IMG/VR virus record: IMGVR_UViG_3300042458_000738
Location: 1-28,704 of that record
Direction: 5' to 3' (one strand)
Length of the DNA: 28,704 nucleotides
Origin: a virus
Positions within the stretch are counted from its first letter, which is position 1. Every line of letters begins with the position of its first letter. Shown here in pieces: positions 6,375 to 12,478 of the stretch. The notes beneath the pieces were generated by a model that had not been told where the DNA came from, did not search any database, and was given only the letters and a program-made list of their open reading frames with translations. The translations under genes and the position numbers were made by a program.

Positions 6375-7166
6375 TCACCCGAAGATGTCGCCGTCGTCAG
6401 TGGCAGGCTGCGCGTCCTTACGCGCTGCATCCCGCTCCTGGGTGTTTTCGGCGGCCTTGCGTGCCTGCTCGACGTATGGGTCTACCTGCACCGGCTCGGC
6501 CTTCGCAGCCTTCGCCTTCTTGGCCGGTGGCAGCACCTCCACCTCGGCGGCTGGCTCCGGTGCGTCGTCGAGGATTGTTGACTCGGTGCGGGTCGTCACG
6601 TTGCGCGGGCGGTCGCCGATGTCCTCCACCTCCTCAGTGGCGTGCATCCCGTTGAGGACATCGGGCGCGTAGAGTCGCCCGAAGAACGCGGCGGCACGAT
6701 AGCGGAGCATCAGCTCCGGCATGGTCTTCCACTTCGATCCATTCTTGGCATACCATCCTTCTGCCTTGGCCATCGCAATCGACGCCGGCGGGCCTTCGAG
6801 GCGCTCGCCGGTCTTGTCGGTCGTCCATGCGATGCAGCTCCGATCGTCGCCCTCGCCGGTCACCTCGAAGCGAACCGGCGCGAACCGGCCGCAGGAGTTG
6901 AGCGCCGCGATGATGAAGGTGGAGGACCACGATGGGCGCCCGTGGATGATGTTGAGGTTCTGCATCACGGCGAGCGGCGAGGCCCCGATGCGCTGGGCCA
7001 TCTCCAGCGCCACGATGGCGTTGCCGATGTTGTCTTTTCCTCGGTATTGCTCCGGGACGATGTTGCTAGAGACGAGCGCCAGCGCCATGCGCTGGGCGGA
7101 CTCGAAGCTGGCGGCGTTTGAAAACGCGGTGATGGAATGCGTGGTGGTCGTGATGTCGGTTGTCAT
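6375..7166 (-). CDS. recT: RecT-family single-strand annealing protein
   Basis: 263 residues from the ATG at 7166. The conserved RecT core is visible: GASPLAVMQNLNIIHGRPSW at 61-80 continuing into SSTFIIAALN, then PELMLRYRAAAFFGRLYAPD near residues 165-185, and an acidic, Ala/Lys-rich tail ending GDIFG. RecT proteins bind ssDNA left by a 5'-3' exonuclease and promote annealing and strand invasion in phage recombination. The gene directly follows a RecE-like exonuclease, the usual partner. A longer reading upstream to 7205 overlaps the exonuclease gene and lacks the family's start, so it is rejected. Strong call. Confidence 0.93.
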   Translation of the reverse strand: MTTDITTTTHSITAFSNAASFESAQRMALALVSSNIVPEQYRGKDNIGNAIVALEMAQRIGASPLAVMQNLNIIHGRPSWSSTFIIAALNSCGRFAPVRFEVTGEGDDRSCIAWTTDKTGERLEGPPASIAMAKAEGWYAKNGSKWKTMPELMLRYRAAAFFGRLYAPDVLNGMHATEEVEDIGDRPRNVTTRTESTILDDAPEPAAEVEVLPPAKKAKAAKAEPVQVDPYVEQARKAAENTQERDAARKDAQPATDDGDIFG

Positions 7167-7195
7167 GGTGGTATTGGTTGGGGTGAGGGAGAGAA

Positions 7196-7993
7196 TCAGG
7201 CCCACTTGGGGAGGTCAATCGTTAACGGCGCGTCGGAGTAGCCGGGCCAAGTGTCGGCATCCTGGCACCGGCGGAATGTGTCCAGGTCGGTCTGGTATTC
7301 GATCCGGCCGCGCTGTGCCATCGTCTCGCTGGCGACATAGACGGCGACGAGGTAGGGCGGCTCGGTCTCGACGGCGATGAAGACGAATCCACGCGGTGCC
7401 TCGCCGAACGCAGCCCGGTAGCCGTCGGAGTAGAACGCGGCCTGCACGTGGTAGCGATACTGTGCCACCGACTTCGCGAAGCCATCGGGTGAGGCGTCGC
7501 GGGTGGTCTTGAGATCGACGATCACCCCACGCTCGGTCACCGCATCCGGCCTGCACCTGCACGCGATCCCGTCGGCGTTCCAGAAGATTGACTGCTCGAT
7601 CACCGGCGAGCCTGCTAGCGCCTTCGCAGCGGCAGGGTGGGATCGCACTGCGTCCCGGATCGCGGCGAGCTTCGCGCCCTCCTCGTTGGTGATGATCTCG
7701 CGGCCCTCAGCCTCCAGCTCGAACGCGGCCCAGTCGGCCTTCCCGGCGCTGGTGCGGCGGTCGATGCCTTCGGGGCGGGCGATCACGGAGTGGGCGAAGA
7801 CTTCCGGCTCCAGAACGACGGTGTGCGTCAGCGTGCCAAGCCGCATCGCGGGCGTCTGCTCCTGTGGGTTCTCCCTCCGGTAGGCGTAGAGGTAAGGAGC
7901 GCGGCGGATTAGATCCAGCCCGCTCTTGGAGATCGCGGGCGAGGCGTGGTATTCTGCGTTGGTCAGGTCGTGACTGATGGTTGGTGTGGTCAT
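7196..7993 (-). CDS. RecE-like 5'-3' exonuclease (exodeoxyribonuclease VIII / PD-(D/E)XK)
   Basis: 265 residues from the ATG at 7993. The N-terminal YHASPAISKSGLDLIRRAP and LGTLTHTVVLEPE (His57) are hallmarks of the phage RecE C-terminal nuclease family. The catalytic region is CRCRPDAV (Asp150), VIVDLKTT (Asp160-x-Lys162) and the downstream helix QYRYHVQAAFYSDGYR. It should chew one strand of linear dsDNA to give ssDNA for RecT, encoded next. The start is separated from the upstream small gene by a hairpin and the leader TTTTCCAACC. In-frame codons upstream to 8161 belong to the intergenic hairpin and the neighbouring gene and are not coding. Confidence 0.92.
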   Translation of the reverse strand: MTTPTISHDLTNAEYHASPAISKSGLDLIRRAPYLYAYRRENPQEQTPAMRLGTLTHTVVLEPEVFAHSVIARPEGIDRRTSAGKADWAAFELEAEGREIITNEEGAKLAAIRDAVRSHPAAAKALAGSPVIEQSIFWNADGIACRCRPDAVTERGVIVDLKTTRDASPDGFAKSVAQYRYHVQAAFYSDGYRAAFGEAPRGFVFIAVETEPPYLVAVYVASETMAQRGRIEYQTDLDTFRRCQDADTWPGYSDAPLTIDLPKWA

Positions 7994-8009
7994 GGTTGGA
8001 AAAGGAAGA

Positions 8010-8032
8010 GCGCCGGGGATCGAACCCGGCGC
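8010..8032 (-). promoter_or_regulatory. Intergenic hairpin with tRNA T-arm-like loop before the exonuclease gene
   Basis: Minus strand: GCGCCGGG, loop TTCGATC, CCCGGCGC, then TCTTCCTTTTCC and AACC-ATG. Stem and loop are those of a tRNA T arm lengthened to 8 bp, but no D or anticodon arm is present upstream. The T/C tract could make it a weak terminator or an RNA-stability element. Confidence 0.65.
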
Positions 8033-8042
8033 GGTGGGTGGG

Positions 8043-8234
8043 TTAGGCGGGGCGGCCTGCGCGGATCGCTTTTGGGGCGTAAACGCGGACGCCGCCGTAG
8101 TAGAGCGAGGATGATGGCTGGGTAGTAAAGCCAGCGGCAGCAAGCTCGGCTTTCGTTTCAATGGAGATGGACGAGAAGTCCGCGTAGCCGTTGTTGCCGT
8201 TGGTTGCTGCGGTCTTGATTGCTTCGGTGGTCAT
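8043..8234 (-). CDS. Small hypothetical protein, first gene of block 1
   Basis: 63 residues starting MTTEAIKTAATNGNNGYADF, Ser/Thr/Ala-rich with a C-terminal strand-like part (SSSLYYGGVRVYAPKAIRAG). No family recognised. It is the first gene behind promoter C and precedes the RecE-like exonuclease, so it is expected to be strongly expressed; exonuclease or host RecBCD inhibitors are often encoded here in phages, but nothing in this sequence proves that role. Confidence 0.55.
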   Translation of the reverse strand: MTTEAIKTAATNGNNGYADFSSISIETKAELAAAGFTTQPSSSLYYGGVRVYAPKAIRAGRPA

Positions 8235-8285
8235 GGTGTCGTTTGGTTGGTGGTTGGTCGTCGCGTTGCTCGCTTCGATGCGAGG

Positions 8286-8313
8286 AACCTACCCCGCCCC
8301 CTGCGAAGTGCAA
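8286..8313 (-). promoter_or_regulatory. Promoter C (block 1)
   Basis: Minus-strand TTGCAC at 8313-8308 and TAGGTT at 8291-8286 with a 16-bp spacer, in the context TTATTTTGTTGCACTT. Same word and geometry as promoters A and B. It drives the recombination block starting at 8234. Confidence 0.7.
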
Positions 8314-8335
8314 CAAAATAAATCCACCCGCCCCA

Positions 8336-8368
8336 AAATAAAATCCCCGCCCCTTTCGAGGCGGGGAT
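8336..8368 (-). terminator. Terminator after the structural/lysis region and tRNA
   Basis: Minus strand: ATCCCCGCC, an 8-base loop, GGCGGGGAT, then TTTTATTTTG. A second T-rich stretch, GGATTTATTTTG, follows and carries the -35 box of promoter C. It lies 29 bases behind the tRNA and should end late transcripts. Confidence 0.85.
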
Positions 8369-8397
8369 CATGACACGCACGAATTACCCTGGAAAGA

Positions 8398-8469
8398 TTG
8401 CAGGGGTGGGGATCGAACCCACGACCTAGAGCTTATGAGACTCCCGCGCTACCACTGCGCCACCCTACG
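8398..8469 (-). tRNA. tRNA with CAU anticodon (Met, or lysidine-type Ile)
   Basis: The 72-nt minus-strand sequence folds as a full cloverleaf. D arm is GCGC-AGTGGTA-GCGC; the anticodon arm is GGAGT-CTCATAA-GCTCT with anticodon CAT; variable loop AGGTC; the T arm is GTGGG-TTCGATC-CCCAC. The acceptor is CGTAGGG with CCCTGCA and discriminator A; CCA is not encoded. Position 1-72 is a C-A mismatch, a mark of bacterial initiator tRNA, but the three G-C pairs at the anticodon stem base expected for initiators are missing, so an elongator Met or an Ile(CAU) tRNA is more likely. It sits at the end of the structural/lysis transcript before a terminator. Confidence 0.9.
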
Positions 8470-8583
8470 ATTGAAGTGCCCGGTCCCATCGCTAGCTTGC
8501 GCATGACGGCGGAGGGACCGAGCTGGCACCAACCAAGATACCGCCGACAGGGTCTCATGCCTTGGCCGGTTGTCGAGCCGTAA
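8470..8583 (-). other. Non-coding spacer between endolysin and tRNA
   Basis: No gene or second tRNA is visible. A 7-bp inverted repeat CGGTCCC/GGGACCG (about 8480-8520 region, loop of roughly 26 bases) could form a weak hairpin. With the tRNA, the terminator, promoter C and its leader this makes 8235-8583 the longest protein-free stretch of the window. Confidence 0.5.
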
Positions 8584-9252
8584 TCACTGGGTCGCTTGGA
8601 AGTGCATGGCATCCCTGCCGATCAGCCAGCCAAGGCCGACCCATCCCTCGGCGGCGAAGGCCTCCATCACCTCCAGTGGCATGTCGGCAGAAACCGGCCA
8701 CGACTGCGACATCCGGTTAGTGTCCGACGCGAGGTCGATGGCGGCACCGCGAGCGTGGAGACTCGGCAGCGATCCGCCGCGCATTGGGCGGTTGTTGAAG
8801 CATCCAGCGTATTGCGCGAGGATGTCAGGGTGCGTCTTCGAGAGTGCCACCAGCACGCGCTTGAGGCTGTCCGCTACCTTGTCGTGGCATCGGATCGACT
8901 TGACCGGCTTTCCGTCGTATCTGAGCCCGAGTCCTTCGACGTTGACGCTGACCAGCTTCGACTCGTCGCCGGGCGATCCGTAAAAGCCCTGTAGGGACTC
9001 CTGAGAAGCTCGCGGCCAGTTGGCGTCCTTTGGCATCAGTGAGCGCAGATAGGACTGGCAGGCGGCGATTGATTTCGGCCCCCAGAAGCCGTCAACCTCG
9101 ACGCCGATCTTGCTCTGGATCCTTTTGATGCGGTCGCGTGTCATGATCTCTTCAGGTGTTAGGTAGCTGATTGTGATCGTCGGGTCTGGCGGAAATATCG
9201 CGTCCCCGATCCGGCCGGCGAGCCAGGCCGAGAACTCGACGAGGAGATTCAC
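8584..9252 (-). CDS. M15-family peptidase endolysin with peptidoglycan-binding domain
   Basis: 222 residues from a GTG that overlaps the TGA of the holin-like gene (GTGA). Residues ~40-70 (RIKRIQSKIGVEVDGFWGPK) match a PG_binding_1 repeat. The C-terminal part is a D-Ala-D-Ala carboxypeptidase/L-Ala-D-Glu endopeptidase fold of family M15: SLHARGAAID gives zinc ligands His166 and Asp173, and GRDAMHF gives His217. It should cleave peptide cross-links of the cell wall for lysis. The frame is open further upstream to 9420, but that stretch is antisense-like Arg/Gly-rich sequence inside the holin gene. A later ATG at about residue 37 is an alternative start. The enzyme family is sure. Confidence 0.92.
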   Translation of the reverse strand: MNLLVEFSAWLAGRIGDAIFPPDPTITISYLTPEEIMTRDRIKRIQSKIGVEVDGFWGPKSIAACQSYLRSLMPKDANWPRASQESLQGFYGSPGDESKLVSVNVEGLGLRYDGKPVKSIRCHDKVADSLKRVLVALSKTHPDILAQYAGCFNNRPMRGGSLPSLHARGAAIDLASDTNRMSQSWPVSADMPLEVMEAFAAEGWVGLGWLIGRDAMHFQATQ

Positions 9253-9584
9253 GGATTTTTCAGCGCCTCCTTGACGCTGCCGAGGATTTCCGACGCATTC
9301 CGCAGGACGTTGGAGTTTTGCTCGACGACGGTGATCAGGCTCTTGCGATCCGCATCCCGCTCGTCTTCGCGCTTGTCGGCTTTTGCCTCGGCCTTGTCCA
9401 ATCGCTTGGACATCCACCACAGGCCGAGGGCGAGGCCGATGAGCGCCCCAAATGGGCCTTGCAGCTGCTGTATCCAGTCAGGCGCGGGAACTTGCGAGAG
9501 GATATCAGGGAGTGCTTGGGAGCCGACGATGCCTGCCACGATTGCGGTCAGGCCTGAAAGTGTGTGGTCGATGACAGGGTGCAT
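9249..9584 (-). CDS. Holin-like small membrane protein
   Basis: 111 residues. Two hydrophobic segments (residues ~9-28, LSGLTAIVAGIVGSQALPDI, and ~46-60, FGALIGLALGLWWMS) are followed by a highly charged helical tail (KRLDKAEAKADKREDERDAD) and a coiled-coil-like C terminus. Two helices plus charged tail directly upstream of an endolysin is the classic class II holin arrangement. Its stop overlaps the endolysin GTG. The assignment is by topology and position, as holins lack sequence motifs; a phage 'holin-like' or Rz-type role cannot be excluded. Confidence 0.75.
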   Translation of the reverse strand: MHPVIDHTLSGLTAIVAGIVGSQALPDILSQVPAPDWIQQLQGPFGALIGLALGLWWMSKRLDKAEAKADKREDERDADRKSLITVVEQNSNVLRNASEILGSVKEALKNP

Positions 9585-9589
9585 GTAGG

Positions 9590-10057
9590 TTAAGGCTCAG
9601 GCTCTGGTTCTGGCTCCGGTTCTGGCTCAGGCTCTAGCTCAGGCTCAGGCTCAGGCTCTGGCTCTGGCTCAGGCTCTGGCTCAGGCACCGGGATGTCCGC
9701 CACCACGAACGCGCCGCCGATGACCTCCAGCACGCGGCCCTGATCGAGGAGCTTGTCGAGGACGCTGCGGGTATCCACGCGCCCGAGGCTGCCATCTGCC
9801 GCGCCGGTTGCGAACTCGCTGCTGGCGGCTGCTTCGTTGAGCGCCTCACCGGTTTCTCCGTGCGCCGCGAACTCGGCAAACCGCTGCTCCAGCGGGCGGG
9901 CGTTCAGCCACTCGTTGAGTTCCGGCGTCGGCAGGTCGAGCGCGTGGCCGGTGATGCGGTTGGCGAGGTGGATTGCGTTGCGGAGGTGGGCGGCGAGAGC
10001 GCCAGCATCGGAGGCGATGCGGGCGGTTACGGATTCGGTTGGGGTGAGGAGGGACAT
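9590..10057 (-). CDS. Small protein with C-terminal Pro-Glu repeat
   Basis: 155 residues. The first ~120 form a helical soluble domain (SDAGALAAHLRNAIHLANRI ... SVLDKLLDQGRVLEVIGGA). The last ~32 residues alternate Pro and Glu (VPEPEPEPEPEPE, one Leu), a stiff extended acidic rod. There is no signal peptide. It lies between the LamG protein and the holin, the usual place of tail-fibre accessory or lysis-associated proteins. The domain itself is unfamiliar to me. The ATG lies five bases after the preceding stop with the context CTAATCCC. Confidence 0.65.
   Translation of the reverse strand: MSLLTPTESVTARIASDAGALAAHLRNAIHLANRITGHALDLPTPELNEWLNARPLEQRFAEFAAHGETGEALNEAAASSEFATGAADGSLGRVDTRSVLDKLLDQGRVLEVIGGAFVVADIPVPEPEPEPEPEPEPEPELEPEPEPEPEPEPEP
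9593..9685 (-). repeat. Hexanucleotide-type repeat coding for Pro-Glu
   Basis: The plus strand reads about fifteen consecutive variants of ggctct/ggctca/ggttct, encoding (Pro-Glu)n on the minus strand. The copies differ mainly at third positions. Such arrays expand and contract by slippage without changing frame, because each unit is two codons. Confidence 0.85.
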
Positions 10058-10061
10058 GGGA

Positions 10062-10778
10062 TTAGGTCAGGGCAATGCCCCACTTGTTGGACAGGTAGAT
10101 TTCAACGTTGCGGCGGTTAGAGTCGGAGAGCGCGGTTGGGAAAACCATAAACTCAGCAAAATCCGATGGGTGAGTCGCTCCTATATTGTTGCCGCTAATT
10201 CCAAGGGTCGTCGTAGAATGCGCAGCGATTGAACCAGTGGTCTGAACTCCATTTGCGGAAATTGATGATGATGCGACGTTTGATGTGGCACTAAGGATTT
10301 CAAGCGTCGTCGGCCTTGATCTTGATACGGTAATACCGGTCGTGGAAAACGCATACAACTGCGCGGTATTATTGTATCCCATCGCAAACACATTGGCCCC
10401 AAATCCATAGGCAACTCTAAAACCAGTTACGTCACCAGAAAGATAGACGACAGCAAAAACAGTAACCGGATTGCTTACTGTGAATCCTGTTCTGGTCATC
10501 AAATCACCAGATCCTGAAAATCTAAGAATGTCCCGCCCGTTGTAAATGGATGTTTTGCGAGCGGGCCTGTTTGCAAGGGTGCCTTGGGTGAGGTGTCGCA
10601 AATTGCCGGATTTATCCTCCCATCGCGCAACCGTGCCGTCGGGCGAGACAAGACCTCCTCCGGTGGTTGCGTCGTAAAGCGTCGCGGCATCACTCGCGTC
10701 CAACCACAAAGCAGGCGAGAGCGACAGCGGGTCAAACCGCCTGCGACTCGCTGCCATGATGGGTGACAAGCTGTTCAT
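10062..10778 (-). CDS. LamG/concanavalin-like lectin-fold tail protein
   Basis: 238 residues. After a short basic N terminus the protein reads SLSPALWLDASDAATLYDA and ARWEDKSGNLRHLTQ, the start of a LamG/ConA-like sandwich domain, then GRDILRFSGSGDLMTRTGFT and the C-terminal AEFMVFPTALSDSNRRNVEI typical for the last strands of this fold. Such domains bind carbohydrates and, behind a fibre gene, probably contact cell-surface glycans. The ATG overlaps the stop of the fibre gene by one base; a second ATG at residue 8 is possible. The domain call is good; ligand unknown. Slightly more A/T-rich than neighbouring genes, which might indicate recent exchange. Confidence 0.75.
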   Translation of the reverse strand: MNSLSPIMAASRRRFDPLSLSPALWLDASDAATLYDATTGGGLVSPDGTVARWEDKSGNLRHLTQGTLANRPARKTSIYNGRDILRFSGSGDLMTRTGFTVSNPVTVFAVVYLSGDVTGFRVAYGFGANVFAMGYNNTAQLYAFSTTGITVSRSRPTTLEILSATSNVASSSISANGVQTTGSIAAHSTTTLGISGNNIGATHPSDFAEFMVFPTALSDSNRRNVEIYLSNKWGIALT

Positions 10779-12142
10779 CAGATGAAATCGTAGGTGCCGC
10801 TTGCGATGTGTTTCAGGGCGAACGCGCCGTTCGTCGGGACGCTGGCGAGGTTCGCCGTGCCGTTCACGGTGCCGCCTGAGAAGGCGAGTGATTGAGTCGT
10901 GATGCGATAGAACTGGAACTCCGCGCCCGCCGAGATGCCCGATGTCGGCAGCGTGATTGTCTGCGTGCTGCCGGTCTTGGTCAGCCGCATGTAGGTTCCG
11001 GCGTCGGTCTGCGCGAGCGTGAAGTCGGCGCTTTTGGTGACGATGTTGTTCGCGAGGATCGTGTTCGCCGCTGCCGCATCCGCCGCCCCAAACAGCGCCG
11101 CGCCGGTTGTGCCTGCGCCGAGGGCGATGCGGTGGTCCGACGCGCTGGTGCCGCTGTAGGTAAAGGTCGCGCCAACCGAGGCCTGGTAATCCTCGAAAAA
11201 GAGAGTGCTAATCTGCGTCTCGTTGAAGATGGCTGTGCCCGCAAAATTTGTCCCGCCACTTGCATCCCGCAGCACCAGCCTGTTCGCCGTCGCTGCGCTG
11301 GTCGCGTCAGACACGTCGGCGCTGACAATGGCTTCATTGATCCAAAGCGTGTTGCCCGCGTTGCGCTTGATCACCTGCTTCGCGGCAGGCGAGGAGATCG
11401 CGACATCGTGAATCTCGTTCAGTTCGTAGCCGTTCTGGATGCCAACCAGAATCCTGCCGTCCAAATTTACACCGGTGCTGATCCGAGTGATGACGCCGAC
11501 GTAGACAAGATGATTTGGGGCGGAAGGTTTCGTCCGCGTGAACGCTCCGGGAGTTGTCGGAGAGAGGTAAATCTGAATGCCTGCGCCGATGATCCCATCC
11601 GCGTCAGCCGTTCTGACATTCTCAAGCTCGCCTTCCATGATGACGAACCCGTTCGCGCCGTTGGCAATGTCTGCCTTCGCGAAGCCAATCGTTCGCGCCG
11701 AGTTGGTGTCGTTGTTTGCCTGCGCGAGCGTGATGCGAGGATTGCCGCTGACCGCTCCGTTGATGTAAACGATGGATCCTTTCGTGATGGTTGCGCCGGT
11801 GCCGTTGTGGGCCAAGAACTCAAGGTTCTTCGCCACCGCGACTCCAGACGCAAGCTCCTGCTGCACGAATGCCGTGGTTGCAAGCTGCGTCGTCGAGGTG
11901 GTCGTCGCGGCTGTCGGTGCAACGGACATCCCTGTAATAGTCGCCGTCGCGGTCGTGACGTTGGACAGAGAGAGGTTGGCGGTGCCGTCGCTGGTCGTGG
12001 CTGAGGTGATACTGTTCGTCCCGCTACCATCAGCGCCAGCCGGTCCCTGCCGGATCTCAACCAGCGCGACGGTTGACGGCTGCGCCACTGCGACGGTGTC
12101 GATGACGGACGGCTGTGCGATTTCGACAATCTGGATACTCAT
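10778..12142 (-). CDS. Tail fibre / receptor-binding protein
   Basis: 454 residues, Thr/Ala/Gly-rich. The first ~40 residues are a probable attachment part (MSIQIVEIAQPSVIDTVAVA) followed by a short collagen-like GPAGADG. Then come low-complexity beta-rich repeats and, at ~105-245, a domain beginning NLEFLAHNGTGATITKGSIV and containing GRILVGIQNGYELNEIHDV that is common in environmental phage fibres. The C-terminal ~80 residues (FTLAQTDAGTYMRLTKTGST) form another beta domain seen at fibre tips. It should recognise the host surface. It overlaps the baseplate-like gene upstream by four bases. Confidence 0.8.
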   Translation of the reverse strand: MSIQIVEIAQPSVIDTVAVAQPSTVALVEIRQGPAGADGSGTNSITSATTSDGTANLSLSNVTTATATITGMSVAPTAATTTSTTQLATTAFVQQELASGVAVAKNLEFLAHNGTGATITKGSIVYINGAVSGNPRITLAQANNDTNSARTIGFAKADIANGANGFVIMEGELENVRTADADGIIGAGIQIYLSPTTPGAFTRTKPSAPNHLVYVGVITRISTGVNLDGRILVGIQNGYELNEIHDVAISSPAAKQVIKRNAGNTLWINEAIVSADVSDATSAATANRLVLRDASGGTNFAGTAIFNETQISTLFFEDYQASVGATFTYSGTSASDHRIALGAGTTGAALFGAADAAAANTILANNIVTKSADFTLAQTDAGTYMRLTKTGSTQTITLPTSGISAGAEFQFYRITTQSLAFSGGTVNGTANLASVPTNGAFALKHIASGTYDFI

Positions 12143-12468
12143 ACGCGCGGGACGATTTGACGGAAGACGATTGGGCCGGACTCGATTGGGATGACGCCGC
12201 CGGCAGGAGTGACCAGCACGAGTCCCCAGACGTAAGCGCCTGGCTCAATCAGGGCCGTCACCTCGTCGGTGATGCTGATTGTAATGATCCCATTCGCAGG
12301 CGTCGGGATCGTCGGCGAGAGATTGAGCGTGATCGTCGAGCTGGAGATCGTAGGTCGAACCTCGGCGCGGGCGGTGTAGCCGGTGAGGTCCACCGGGTCG
12401 CCGTCTTCGTCCTTCGCCGTGAAGGACAGGCTGAGAGTCGCGCCAGAGTAGGCGTTGATCTTCGTCAT
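12139..12468 (-). CDS. Ig-like baseplate/fibre-anchoring protein (BppU N-domain-like)
   Basis: 109 residues from the ATG at 12468 (MTKINAYSGATLSLSFTAKD). The stretch DEDGDPVDLTGYTARAEVRP followed by alternating hydrophobic strands and IEPGAYVWGLVLVTPAGG resembles the Ig-like N-terminal domain of phage baseplate upper proteins. It is placed just before the fibre gene, so it probably joins the fibre to the tail tip. An upstream ATG at 12504 would overlap the glycosyltransferase gene; I prefer 12468, 11 bases after that gene's stop. Confidence 0.65.
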   Translation of the reverse strand: MTKINAYSGATLSLSFTAKDEDGDPVDLTGYTARAEVRPTISSSTITLNLSPTIPTPANGIITISITDEVTALIEPGAYVWGLVLVTPAGGVIPIESGPIVFRQIVPRV

Positions 12469-12478
12469 GCGCGGGACG

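Noticed and set aside
8000-8040. A second tRNA gene
   Set aside because: Only a T-arm-like hairpin is present; no D arm, anticodon arm or acceptor pairing can be drawn around it.
9253-9420. Longer start of the endolysin gene at 9420
   Set aside because: The extension lies inside the holin-like gene and is Arg/Gln/Gly-rich; the GTG overlapping the holin stop is a better start.
9593-9685. CRISPR-like or regulatory short repeat
   Set aside because: There are no spacers. The hexamers are continuous and keep the reading frame of the Pro-Glu protein.
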